Source: Liolophura sinensis (Eukaryota > Mollusca > Polyplacophora > Chitonida > Chitonidae). From it: a DNA stretch of 64,000 nucleotides. The notes below the pieces were generated by a model that made no database searches, was not told where the DNA came from, and worked only from the letters and a program-made list of their open reading frames with translations. Where the stretch lies: assembly GCF_032854445.1 (NCBI RefSeq), contig NC_088296.1:1366001-1430000 (forward strand), in the 5' to 3' direction. Shown piece after piece: positions 1 through 11,800 of this stretch. A program made the translations under genes and the position numbers. Numbering within the stretch: position 1 is the stretch's first letter; the number at the start of each line of letters is the position of its first letter.

Positions 1-179
1 AGCTATATTTGATGTGTTTGTAAGCCAGTACTCATTCATGTAATAATAATATCTTATGGTCTATTTCTTTTAACCAGTCGACTATATTCAGCTGCCTTTA
101 AAATTAGTCTTTCTCGCTACTAAAATAGCCTTTAGTGAGTGACACGCAAATTCTGCTCATTGGTATGTTCAACGTCATA

Positions 180-1455
180 AAAAAATTTTACCTACAAGCG
201 GTGGAGTAAGATTAGTACAGTAAAGTAGAAGTTATCCTAAAATTTTAACTACTAGCGGTGGAGTTAGATTAGTACAGTAAAGTAGAAGTTATCCTAAAAT
301 TTTACCTGCACGCGGTGGAGTAAGATTAGTACTGTAAAGTAGAAGTTATCCTAAAATTTTACCTGCACGCGGTGGAGTAAGATTAGTACAGTAAAGTAGA
401 AGTTATCCTGAAATTTTACCTCCACGCAGTGGAGTAAGATTAGTACAATAAAGTAGAACTTATCCTAAAATTTTAACTACAAGCGGTGGAGTAAGATTAG
501 TACAGTAAAGTAGAAGTTATCCTAAAATTTTAACTACTAGCGGTGGTTTTAGATTAGTACAGTAAAGTAGAAGTTATCCTAAAATTTTACCTGCACGCGG
601 TGGAGTAAGATTAGTACTGTAAAGTAGAAGTTATCCTAAAATTTTACCTACACGTGGTGATGTATGATTAGTACAGTAAAGTAGAAGTTATCCTAAAATT
701 TTACCTACACGTGGTGGAGTAAGATTAGTACAGTAAATTAGAAGTTAACCTAAAATTTTACCTACACGTGGTGGAGTAAGATTAGTACAGTAAAGTAGAA
801 GTTATCCTAAGATTTTACCTACACGTGGTGGAGTAAGATTAGTACAGTAAAGTAGAAGTTATCCTAAGATTTTACCTACACGTGGTGGAGTAAGATTAGT
901 ACAGTAAAGTAGAAGTTATCCTAAAACTTTACCTACACGCGGTGGAGTAAGATTAGTACAGTAAAGTAGAAGTTGTCCTAAAATTTTACCTACAAGTGGT
1001 GGAGTAAGATTAGTACAGTAAAGTAGAAGTTATCCTAAAATTTTACCTACACGTGGTGGAGTAAGATTAGTACAGTAAAGTAGAAGTTATCCTAAGATTT
1101 TACCTACACGTGGTGGAGTAAGATTAGTACAGTAAAGTAGAAGTTGTCCTAAAATTTTACCTACACGTGGTGGAGTAAGATTAGTACAGTAAAGTAGAAA
1201 TTATCCTAAAACTTTACCTGCACGCGGTGGAGTAAGATTTGTACAGTGAAGTAGAAGTCATTCTAAAATTTTACCTACTAGCGGTGGAGTAAAATTAGTA
1301 CAGTAAAGTAGAAGTTATCCTAAAATTTTACCTACACGTGGTGGAGTAAGATTAGTACAGTAAAGTAGAAGTTTATCTTAGAATTTTACCTACACGCGGT
1401 GGAGTTAGATTAGTATAGTAAAGTAGAAGCTATCCTAAGATTTTACCTACACGCG
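180..1455. repeat. 57-bp minisatellite in intron 18 of unit A
   Basis: About 22 tandem copies of a 57-bp unit with the core GGTGGAGTAAGATTAGTACA. Variants include ACGCGG/ACGTGG and occasional single-base changes. The same array, with a different arrangement of variants and about 23 copies, lies at 31385-32720. It is not obviously related to exon sequence. Confidence 0.95.
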
Positions 1456-1519
1456 GACGAGTCTCGTGTTGTTTTTTCAAAGTTTGCGTTTTAATAATTG
1501 TGAACATGACGTTTTACAG

Positions 1520-1601
1520 ATATGGGGCTGGGTCATTCTCTGCGTCTCGCCTGGTACGCGGGATCACTAACGGCTTCAACACGGAGTTCCAGTTACAACA
1601 G
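1520..1601 (+). CDS. Unit A exon 19
   Basis: 82 nt, acceptor TTTTACAG, donor gttaga. Encodes [19 protein letters not shown] and on to LQQ. It matches C19 (YGGGSFSFSRL) and the YGGGSFSFSNL segment of aminopeptidase N. One synonymous difference from B19. Confidence 0.92.
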
Positions 1602-2241
1602 GTTAGACTCCTATCCTCAGGCCGTTACTGTGTGAAGTTTACCTGACAAAATTTGTACCATTTGTTCTTATTCTGATGAACTTTGTAAGCTTTGGCTGGC
1701 TTAAATTTGCACTCTTTGTATGGATGGATTTTGCGCTCTTTGGAAGAAATTTACACTGTTAGTCTGGATGAAGTTTGCACTCTTTATCTAGGTGAAGTTT
1801 GTTCTCTTTGCCCGAAAGAAGTTTGCACTGCTTGTCTGAATGAAGTTTGCACTATTTATCTAGATGAAGTTTGCACTCTTTATCTGGATGAAGTTTGTAC
1901 TCTTTGTCTAGCCGAAGTTTGTACTCTTTGTCTGGATAAAGTTCACATTATTGCCTGGATGAAATTTTCACTCATATTTCGAGATGATAATTGTACTCTC
2001 TGTCACCTTTATCAGAAGTTAGGACAAATTTTCGCTTGTGGAATACATCACACCGTTTTCTTCACATGACTATTACGTGTGAGTTGGTTTCTATTTGCCC
2101 AGTTAGAGGAGTTTATGAAGAAGTACCCTGATCAGGGCTCTGCAGCCTCGGCCTTTGCTCAAGCCGTGGAGAATATCCGCAGCAATATCAACTGGCTCAA
2201 AAACAACGAGAAGATCATCGCTGATTGGCTGAAGGAACAAG
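1520..2241 (+). CDS. Unit A: 3' end of an M1 zinc aminopeptidase (last two exons, partial)
   Basis: Only the C-terminal end of this copy is in the window: exons 1520-1601 and 2103-2241. They encode the last helices of the ERAP1_C-like domain, with [11 protein letters not shown] followed by a stretch ending [19 protein letters not shown], close to the C-terminus of mammalian aminopeptidase N. The rest of unit A must lie upstream. Read straight through, exon 20 continues 27 further residues to a TAA at 2322-2324. Alternatively it is spliced at AAG|gttggt (2241/2242) into B1 at 5477, giving codon G+AC and an unbroken frame. No AATAAA was seen close downstream, which weakly favours splicing. The family assignment is firm; the 3' structure is inferred. 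Confidence 0.85.
1692..2069 (+). repeat. 24-bp repeat with open frame in intron 19 of unit A
   Basis: Tandem 24-bp units, about 14, translate as an 8-residue repeat of the type LDEVCTLY. The frame stays open only because the unit is a multiple of three. The tract lies between two exons that splice in frame. The duplicate at 32953-33306 is exactly one unit shorter. I read it as an intronic minisatellite, not a gene. Confidence 0.8.
2103..2241 (+). CDS. Unit A exon 20 (terminal, or spliced to B1)
   Basis: Acceptor TTTGCCCAG. Begins [12 protein letters not shown] and ends WLKEQ plus one base of the next codon at AAG|gttggt. If not spliced there, translation runs on to TAA at 2322-2324 (tail begins GWSSTRMSQ). 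The matching position in unit B is AAG|gttagt followed at once by an in-frame TAG. Confidence 0.85.
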
Positions 2242-2439
2242 GTTGGTCAAGTACCCGTATGTCCCAAGTCCAGTGGAATCTAAAGTTACAGCTTCCCTAC
2301 GATAATTATATTTTTGCCGGATAAATCACGTTTTAGAATGACACTGTGTAAATTGTACTTGTGAAAGCTCTGCGCTCAGCCAGCTGTGACTGAATGGCGA
2401 GTCCTGCTGTGTTGCTTTCGACATTCACTATCTTGTCGC

Positions 2440-4600
2440 TTACCATATGACAAGACAAGCGATAAGGCTGGAGAACAAAAGTAAGCGACAGTTAATAAGG
2501 AATTGTTGGAAGACAACAGGTAACAAGTCATTGAGGAATGGTTACAGGACAAAGGTAAGCGACAGCTAATGAGGAATTGTTGGAAGACACAAGGTGACAA
2601 GTCATTGAGGAACGGCTACAGAACAAATGTAAGCAACAGTTAATAACGAATTGTTAGAAGACAAAAGGTGACAAGTCATTGAGGAATGGCTACAGAACAA
2701 AGGTAAGCGACAGTTAATAAGGAATTGTTGGAAGACAACAGGTAACAAGTCATTGAGGAATGGCTACAGAACAAAGGTAACCAACAGTGAATAAGGAATT
2801 GTTAGAAGACAAAAGGTGACAAGTGATTGAGGGATGGCTACAGAACAAAGGTAAGCAACCGTTAATAAGGAATTGTTGGAAGACAAAAGATAACAAGTCA
2901 TTGAGGAATGGCTACAGAACAAAGGTAAGCAACAGTTAATAAGAAATTGTTGGAAGACAAAAGGTAACAAGTCATTGTGGAATGGCTGGAGAACAAAGGT
3001 AAGCGACAGTTAATAAGGAATTGTTGGAAGACAACAGGTAACAAGTCATTGAGGAATGGCTGGAGAACAAAGGTAAGCGACAGTTAATAAGGAATTGTTA
3101 GAAGACAACAGGTAACAAGTCATTGTGGAATGGCTACAGAACAAAGGTAAGCAACAGTGAATAAGGAATTTTTAGAAGACAAAAGGTGACAAGTGATTGA
3201 GGGATGGCTACAGAACAAAGGTAAGCAACCGTTAATAAGGAATTGTTGGAAGACAAAAGATAACAAGTCATTGAGGAATGGCTACAGAACAAAGGTAAGC
3301 AACAGTTAATAAGGAATTGTTGGAAGACAAAAGGTAACAAGTCATTGTGGAATGGCTGGAGAACAAAGGTAAGCGACAGTTAATAAGGAATTGTTGGAAG
3401 ACAACAGGTAACAAGTCATTGAGGAATGGCTGGAGAACAAAGGTAAGCGACAGTTAATAAGGAATTGTTAGAAGACAACAGGTAACAAGTCATTGAGGAA
3501 CGGCTACAGAACAAATGTAAGCAACAGTTAATAACGAATTGTTAGAAGACAAAAGGTGACAAGTCATTGAGGAATGGCTACAGAACAAAGGTAAGCGACA
3601 GTTAATAAGGAATTGTTGGAAGACAACAGGTAACAAGTCATTGAGGAATGGCTACAGAACAAAGGTAACCAACAGTGAATAAGGAATTGTTAGAAGACAA
3701 AAGGTGACAAGTGATTGAGGGATGGCTACAGAACAAAGGTAAGCAACCGTTAATAAGGAATTGTTGGAAGACAAAAGATAACAAGTCATTGAGGAATGGC
3801 TACAGAACAAAGGTAAGCAACAGTTAATAAGGAATTGTTGGAAGACAAAAGGTAACAAGTCATTGTGGAATGGCTGGAGAACAAAGGTAAGCGACAGTTA
3901 ATAAGGAATTGTTGGAAGACAACAGGTAACAAGTCATTGAGGAATGGCTGGAGAACAAAGGTAAGCGACAGTTAATAAGGAATTGTTAGAAGACAACAGG
4001 TAACAAGTCATTGTGGAATGGCTACAGAACAAAGGTAAGCAACAGTGAATAAGGAATTTTTAGAAGACAAAAGGTGACAAGTCATTGAGGAATGGCTACA
4101 GAACAAAGGTAAGCAACCATTAATAAGGAATTGTTGGAAGACAAAAGATAACAAGTCATTGAGGAATGGCTACAGAACAAAGGTAAGCAACAGTTAATAA
4201 GGAATTGTTGGAAGACAAAAGGTAACAAGTCATTGTGGAATGGCTGGAGAACAAAAGTAAGCAAAAGTTAATAAGGAATTGTTGGAAGACAAAAGATAAC
4301 AAGTCATTGTGGGATGACTACAGAACAAAGGTAAGCAACAGTTAATAAGGAATTGTTGGATGACAAAAGATAACAAGTTATTGAGGAATGGCTGGAGAAC
4401 GAAGGTAAGCAACAGTTAATAAGGAATTGTTGGAAGAGAAAAGATAACAAGTCATTGTGGAATGGCTGGAGAACAAAAGTAAGCAACAGTTAATAAGGAA
4501 TTGTTGGAAGACAAAAGATAACAAGTCATTGCGGGAAGACTACAGAACAAAGGTAAGCAACAGTTAATAAGGAATTGATAGAAAACATAATACTTACTAT
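2440..4600. repeat. 74-bp minisatellite, about 29 copies, echoing the end of exon 20
   Basis: The unit carries AATGGCTACAGAACAAAG followed by gtaagc, a near-consensus 5' splice site in most copies. In one frame the segment before that donor reads VIEEWLQNK, closely matching IIADWLKEQ at the end of exon A20, which is followed by its own donor. I infer that the unit arose from a diverged copy of an exon 20 end plus donor. Longer-range copies are visible: the block near 2700-3000 recurs near 3590-3890. Confidence 0.85.
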
Positions 4601-4870
4601 GTCCTGGGGGGGATCTCTGGAAGATGAAGGGAAGCCGCCATTAAAAGATTGCTGGAGGACATCAGATAGCAAGACATGAAGGAATGACTGGAGAGCAAAG
4701 GTAAACAGTTCTCAACGAAATTGCTGGAGGACATATCACATAGTAAGTCCTGGATGAATGACTGAAAGATGAAGGTAAGTTGTCATTAAGGAATTTGTTA
4801 AAAGACATATCAGATAGCAAGACTTTGAGGAATGACCGGAGAATAAAGGTAAACATTGTCACACATTAAA
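4601..4870. repeat. Degenerate edge of the 74-bp array
   Basis: Diverged units of the preceding array (GGAATGACTGGAGAGCAAAG|gtaaac and similar) with insertions. No coding potential seen. Confidence 0.7.
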
Positions 4871-4980
4871 CATTGTTTAACGGTGGGATCTGTGATAGTA
4901 TGCATTTAAGATTTTTGATCCTTTGTTCATGCTTTGCACTTGCTTCAATTCATATTTTCTAAATTTGTGGGTCACTGTTT

Positions 4981-5210
4981 GAGTGAGTGAGTGAGTGCTT
5001 GGGGTTTAACGTCGTGCTGAACAATTTTTCAGTCATATGACGACGAAGGTATCCTTAGGGTGTATGTAATGTGCCTCCTCGCGCGGGACGGATTTCCACC
5101 GCTCTTTTATCTAGTGCTGCTTCACTTAGACGCCTTACAGAAAGCAAGTAAGCCGCCCCGCCAGGGCCACTATACTGATACGGGTCAACCAGTCGTTGCA
5201 CTATCCCACT
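4981..5210 (-). repeat. SINE family 1 (tRNA-derived), 5'-truncated
   Basis: In reverse orientation it begins with the GAGTGAGTGAG/CTTGGGGTTTAACG tail, then TTTTTCAGTCATATGACGACG, and ends before the tRNA-like head. It is the same family as 20956-21274 and 62401-62780. Confidence 0.85.
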
Positions 5211-5476
5211 GTTTCAATGTTCGGGTACTCTGTAAACGCTTCTAAGGAAAACGGCAACCAACAACCTGATGTAATTGTGAATTACTGCTGTGTACTTGAC
5301 GTCACTGTTGATGAAAACAGATACACAGAAAGTCGGGCATGTTTCAGGAAACAACAAAAATCGTGAGTTGTGTCATCCTGTGTGCGCTAAGCTGAAAGGT
5401 AAAAACGCATTCTGTAGAGATAAATCTATGAAGAAAGTTACGAAATAGATACGAGGTTTAGTAACTGTATTTTCAG
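5211..5476. other. Unit A-B linker directly upstream of B1
   Basis: Searched for a start exon of unit B. In the frame of B1 there is a stop at 5446-5448 and no ATG between it and 5477. The nearest candidate (ATG at 5344, then GTGAGT) is phase 0 and would not join B1 in frame. No TATA-like promoter or signal-peptide exon was recognised. Confidence 0.6.
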
Positions 5477-5885
5477 ACAAGCCAGATGATAAGGTGACAG
5501 ACGTCCGCCTGCCGACCTCCCTTTCACCCTTGGAGTACCACGTCGAGCTTAAGCCTGACTTCTACGGAGATGACCCTGAAGCCTTCTCACTCCAAGGGTC
5601 TGTGACAATCCGCATGGAGTGTAAAGAGGCTACCAACAACATCACTTTGCACATTAATAAGCTAACGGTCGACCCTGCCAGTCTTACTGTGCAGAACGCG
5701 GCGGGAGTTGACTTACCTCACGACACGCCCCGTGAGGACAAGGATCGTCAGTTTTACATCATCCCCTTACCCCAGAACCTTACACCAGGGCAGGAGTACA
5801 TAGTCACCATGCACTTCACCGGACCCCTCAAGGACGACCTCAGGGGTCTGTACCTCAGTCAGTATAAGAGGGACGACCAAACTGT
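5477..5885 (+). CDS. Unit B exon 1 (N-terminal domain)
   Basis: 409 nt, acceptor TTTTCAG, donor gtatgt. Enters with 2 nt of a codon (AC), then [20 protein letters not shown]. This is the start of the M1 N-terminal beta domain and ends near [16 protein letters not shown]. It contains N-X-T sequons at NNIT and QNLT. No ATG precedes the domain in frame, so it must be an internal exon. Confidence 0.93.
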
Positions 5886-8800
5886 GTATGTATTCTGCCC
5901 CGCTATTTATGACTGATACGTCCGTCAAGAAATCCACTACGTTTACAAGTGCATGCCTACCATAGCAGCGAGCTCCAGTGTTTTGGCATTTCTAATGCTT
6001 CTTCCAAATTACTACACTATGTTTCCTTCATAGTTATTGTTTTCGTTAACGTTTTCTTTAGTTTTGCCTGAACATAGCCATTCTTGACATGCTTGACCGG
6101 CCAATTCTCTCAATAACTTGATTGAACATATCAGCTCTTTGCTGTAACGTTTTTACCCTTTGTTCTAACATCTATTGTTTGTTTCCCTGGCTCTACGCTT
6201 GTATTTGCCGTTTCTACTCTATTTGCTCGACCATCTCTACTTCTTGTTTTGCGCTCTCCGCTGCTTGTTTATCTGTTTCAACGCCTTTTTGTTGTCTCGA
6301 CTCCTTGTGCTGCTGTCTCAACTCTTTGTGCTACTGTCTCAACTACCTGTGCTGCTGTCTCACCTCCTTGTGCTGCTGTCTCAGCTCCCTGTGCTGCTGT
6401 CTCAACTCCTTGTCCTGTTATCTCAACTCTTTGTGCTGCTGTCTCAACTCCCTGTGCTAGTATCCCAGCTCCTTGTGCTGCTATCTCAACTCTTAGTGCT
6501 ACTGTTCTCAGCTCCTTGTGCTGCTGTGTTACCTCCTTGTGCTGCTGTTTCAACTCTGTGCTGCTGTCTCGACTCCTTGTGCTGCTGTCTCACCTCCCTG
6601 TGCTGCTGTCTCAACTCTTTGTGCTGTTGTCTCATCTCTTTGTGTTCCTGTCTCAACTCTTTGTGCTGTTGTCTCAACTCCTTGTGCTGCTGTCTCAACT
6701 CTTTAAATGGTAGCGTCTGCTCATTGTGCTGCTATCTCAACTCTTTGTGCTGATATCTCAACTACATGTGCTGCTGTCACAACTCCTTGTGCTGCTGTCT
6801 CAACTCTTTGTGCTGCTGTCTCAAATCCTTGGGCTGATATCTCAACTCTCTGTCCTGCTGTCACAACTATCTGTCCTGCTGTCACAACTACCTGTGCTGC
6901 TGTCTCAACTCCTTGTGCTGATGTCTCAACTCTTTAATTGGTAGCCTCTGCTCATTGTGCTGCTGTCTAAATTCTTTGTGCTGCTGTCTCAACTCTTTGA
7001 TTTGTAGCCTCTGCTCCTTTGGTTGCTGTCTCAATTATTTAATTTGTTGTCTCTACTCCTTCTGTTGCCCTCTTGATCTGTTTCTTGAGTTGCTGTTTCT
7101 ACTCCAGCTCTACCTCTTGGCGTACCCACCTCTTGCTACGCCGTCATTACTTCATGTTTTGCCGTCGTCACTCTGTTTTGGTCACCTCTTCTCTCAGATA
7201 TATGACCACCAGCTTGTCCCAGCCTGCTGATGCCCGCAATACTCCACTATTCGTGTTGTCCTCTGTACTTTCTGAACGTGAGCTTGTTCTTTCAGACATA
7301 TGACCATCAATTAGTCCCAGCCTACAGATGCCCACAAAGCCTTCTCTTTCTTTTGACGTCTCCACTTCTTTTGCTTTCCTCTCTACTTCCTGAATGTCTG
7401 CTGGTTCTTTCCGACATATGACCATCACTTACTCCTAGCCTACGGATGCCCACAAAGCCTTCCCTTTCTTTTGATGTCTCCACTTCTTGTGTTTTCCTCT
7501 CTATTTCCTGAATGTCTGCTTGTTCTTTCAGTCATATGACCATCGGTTAGTCCTAACCTTCGGATGCCTACAAAACCTTCTCTTTCTTCTGTTGTTCCCA
7601 CTATTTGTCTTTTCCTGTCTATTTCCTGAATGTGAGCTTGTTCTTTCAGACACATGACCATCAGTTAGTCCCAGCCTACAGATGCCCACAAAGCCTTCTC
7701 TTCCTTTTGATGTCTCCACTACTTGTGATTTCCTCTCTACTTCCTGAATGTGAGCTTGTTCTTTCAGACATATGACCATCAGTTACTTCCAGCCTACAGA
7801 TGCCCACAAAGCCTTCTCTTTCTTTTGATGTCTCCGCTACTTGTGATATCCTCTATTTCCTGAATGTGAGCTTGTTCTTTCAGACATATGACCATCTGTT
7901 ACTTCCAGCCTACATATGCCGACAAAGTCTTCTCTTTCTTCTGTTCTTCCCACTACTTGTGTTTTCCTCTCTACTTCCTGAACGTGTGCTTGTTCTTTCA
8001 GATACATAACCATCAGTTACTCCCAGCCTACTGATGCCCACAAAGCCTCCCCTTTCTTCTGTTGTTCCCACTATTTGTGTTTTCCTTTGTACTTCCTGAA
8101 CTTCTAATTGTTCTTTCAGATACATGGCCACCACTCAGTTCCAGCCTACAGATGCTCGCAAAGCCTTTCCTTGTTTTGACGAGCCGGCCTTGAAGGCGGA
8201 GTTTAACATTATCCTTCTGAGGAAGCCTGACAGAATCTCACTGTCTAACATGCCCATTGTCAGGACTGTAAACAGGTACGGGATGTTGTGTGTGTGTTTG
8301 GTGCTGAGGGTGGGGCGTGAGGGGTTGTCTGGGGAGTAGGGTCGGGGGTGGGGGGTGGATTATCTGTTGGACTGTTTTAAAAGGAAATAAATTTCTTAGC
8401 TTAACCATACTGGAAATGAAAATTCAGTACCTTTGGCGTAAGAACATTTTAAATTGTTTATATTTTTTCTTAAGAAACTATAAGGTCTAAAAAAGGGAGA
8501 AAAAAAACAAGTAAAAGCTGGACCTTTCCTAGTTACTACCATTTTGTAAACTTACATTATAATTAAACATATGGTCCATTAGCCAGTGAGAAGACAGGGC
8601 TCCGGAAAATCCGCTTACGTAATTGGCAAAAATTATATAGCGCCTTCCTGTAGCTGACATTTGACAGTAGATACTGAGAGCGAGACAGATACTGAAACCA
8701 ATGAAGGCTATACATTTTTATCTCCATAGGTTAAAGAGTTCAGGTCTAACTAGTGGCGGCAAGTTATTGTATGTCTACTGTGTTGAGCATACCATTACAC

Positions 8801-11800
8801 GCTTACAAAAAGGCGTAACAAATCATGAACAGAAACCTGAATATTCTGAATTGTTTGGGCTTAACATCGTTTGAGGGTTTTTTGTCTTTTGTAAGGTCTA
8901 GCTGTAAGGCAATAATTAACTGTAATTATTCAATAATTCGCCGATGGCTTTATGTCAAAAGGTAGTTATGCTAGTTAACGAAGATTGGACAATTTTTCCG
9001 GGACTTTCCGGGTTCCGTCACCATACCATACCATGACGTAAATGACGTCATCGATGAGCCTACTGTGAACCCAGGAGAAGCCTAGCGCCCTCTCCCATTC
9101 CTACCTCCATTTGGAACTATATCCCCTATGACGTCACAACTGCAGGTTACTTTAAAGACACATTTACGCTGAGAAACTTTCGTACTTCTATGTGTTAGCA
9201 CACATCGTAAACCGCACATGAAGAAATAAAAAGCAAACGTTTCGTGTATCCTTTAAGGCTGATTCTTGACCCAGGGGTCTGGAGGTCAAGGGCATGGCAA
9301 AAAGTTGAGATGATTTCTACAAACGAACATCCTGCAAACAAATGGAATGTTCGTGTCATCAACCCACGTACACATAAGTTGTATGGGTCCATGGAGATGA
9401 AGATAAATGACGATTTCATTCGTTTTTTTTTAACTGGATGCCGGCGGTATAAGTGGTCGAGGTGGAATAGATTGTCACGGAACAAACTACGCTGGCTGTC
9501 TGTCGTATAGGTCCCGGGTTCGAATACAAATCCAGCTGGGCCGGATGTGTGCTTGGCTAGGACTGTAGAATTTGTTTTGCATATAAATCTGATCATCGCC
9601 GAGAGGACTATTAAACATCAGAGTTAGAATTAAAACTCCAGTTAGATAAATGACAGAAAACATATCAACCTATCTTAAAATTAAAAAAAAATAAAACCTT
9701 GACATGGTGAATGTGTTGCAGACAAGAAGCGTGTTTCTGCCCCCCCCCCCACTCCTCCCTCCCCTCCCACCTTAATTTCTTTCATAAATAGCACGTTATA
9801 TACAGAAACTAGAACTGATACACACGCGAGAAATAAAGCTGCGGTTGGGCTAAAGCTATCATGAACGCTTGTGTTCTTTCTCTCTCAGGCCGGACGGTTT
9901 TGTGGCTGACGTTTACCAGAAAACCGTTAAGATGTCAACCTACTTACTGGCATTCATCATCTGTGACTTTACATACAGGGAAAAAATAACTGACGGAAAT
10001 ACGACGGTAAGTGAAGAGCAATGGACGTCCGAACGTGTATAGCCTAAATGTATCTATGTACAGAAGCAGTTTTTCAGGCATATGACGACGAGCAGTCTGT
10101 AGGTGAGTGTAAGGCCAACAGATACTCTATCTTTTTGTGTTAGGGCGAATCCATGCCAGAAAAGTGCTGCCGTCACTGAGGTGTCATGCCAAAGACACCA
10201 GACGTGACACCCCACCTACATTGTGCCAACCAGTCCTGTTTCCTTACTCTAATCCCTCAGGAGAGACACAGGACATCTGAATAACCGAATTAGCTATATG
10301 AATAGCTGTAAGTGCACTGGAATTTAACGTGCAAAATAAGTCAAAAAAACTATAGGGCTGTTTCATACGTTGTGTTTCTAGCTGAAGTGCAGTGTACTGC
10401 TATGAAGCTGAAGTCGACATACCCAATGCAGGTTGAGATTGGTCGACATGTCCCCAACTTTCGTTTGTTCATAATGTATGCACATGGTAACCGTCTATCT
10501 TCCTCCACAGTATCGGGTCTACGCTAGACCGGAAGCCATCGATCAGGCCGAGTACGCGCTGGAGACCGGTGTGAAAATCCTTCAATACTTCGAGACGTAC
10601 TTCAACATCTCTTTCCCACTGCCCAAATTAGGTAAGGCTTTGTATGTCTCGATTCTATAGGTCGGCTCTTCTCTGCATATTGTGATTTTTCTGCAAAAAC
10701 ATCAACCATAGAAGAAAATCGATAAGAAAAATAATTAAATGCATTGTACCTTGTTTTACCTTCAACATCATCATAAAGATGTGTAGTATGGTAAGATTAC
10801 GTGCTCATAAATTCACGTCCATCTTCAGATATGATCGCTATTCCTGACTTTTCTGCTGGAGCTATGGAGAACTGGGGCCTGATCACGTACAGAGAGACGG
10901 CTATGTTGTATGATCCCCTGACGTCGTCAGAGGGAAACAAGGAAAGAGTGGCTATCGTTGTATCCCATGAGCTAGCCCACATGGTGAGTTGTCTTCAGTT
11001 CAGAGCACTTGAGCGCATCAGAGCACTTGAGCATAGTAAACCAGAACAGAATTGGGAATTAAACAAATGGAGTAGGAATTGGAGGATATAAGTCAAATGA
11101 GAAAACATTCTCCAATAAACCAGTAAGTGACACAGTCATTGGATGTAGCCAATCGCTCCTTCATTTTCCCTTTCAGTGGTTTGGCAACTTAGTGACGCCG
11201 AGCTGGTGGGACGATCTCTGGTTGAACGAAGGATTCGCCACGTTTGTGGAGTACATTGGTGTGGATCATGCTCATCCTGACTGGAAGATGGTAAGTTACC
11301 GACGCTTGTAGGCTAATCACTTCCTGATTTGCTTACTTCTGTAAGTTTCACGATCTAAGATGGTAAGTTACCGACGCTTGTAATCACTTCCTGATTGGCT
11401 TACTTCTGTAAGTTTCACGATAGAAGATGGTCAGTTACCGACGCTTGTAATCACTTCTTGATTTGCTTACTTCTGTAAGTTTCACGATGGAAGATGGTAA
11501 GTTACCGACGCTTGTAATCACTTCCTAATTGGCTTACTTCTGTAAGTTTCACGATAGAAGATGGTAAGTTACCGACGCTTGTAATCACTTCCTGATTTGC
11601 TTACTTCTGTAAGTTTCACGATGGAAGATGGTAAGCTACCGACGCTTGTAATCACTTTCTAATTGGCTTACTTCTGTAAGTTTCACGATGGAAGATGGTA
11701 AGTTACCGACGCTTGTAATCACTTCCTGACTGGCTTACTTCTGTAAGTTTTACGATGGAAGATGGTAAGTTACTCAAGTTTGTAATCACTTCCTGATTGG

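Larger units (their letters stand above)
1..2397. repeat. Segmental duplication, copy 1 (matches 31206-33634)
   Basis: The first base of the window matches 31206, and the match runs without a break through the 57-bp array, exon 19, intron 19 and exon 20. It stops just after the shared CTGAATGG at 2397/33634. The exons differ by only two substitutions up to the exon 20 donor, and intron 19 differs in length by exactly one 24-bp repeat. The left end may lie beyond the window. It could be a recent tandem duplication, gene conversion, or uncollapsed haplotypes in the assembly. Confidence 0.93.

Noticed and set aside
180-1455. CRISPR-like array
   Set aside because: Units are contiguous 57-bp repeats without unique spacers, in a eukaryotic intron.
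1692-2069. 125-residue open frame of LDEVCTLY repeats as a small cysteine-rich protein gene
   Set aside because: It lies in the intron between exons 19 and 20, is a pure 24-bp repeat, and its duplicate has lost exactly one unit, which fits a minisatellite.
5344-5476. Short ATG exon with a GTGAGT donor as first exon of unit B
   Set aside because: It would join B1 in the wrong phase and is followed by a stop in its own frame.
6122-6944. Several overlapping Cys/Leu-rich frames and a minus-strand RQQHKEL coiled-coil-like frame
   Set aside because: All are translations of one 21-bp repeat in different frames, inside intron 1 of unit B.
9195-9596. 133-residue minus-strand frame
   Set aside because: Overlaps a tRNA-like SINE remnant within intron 2 and shows no domain.
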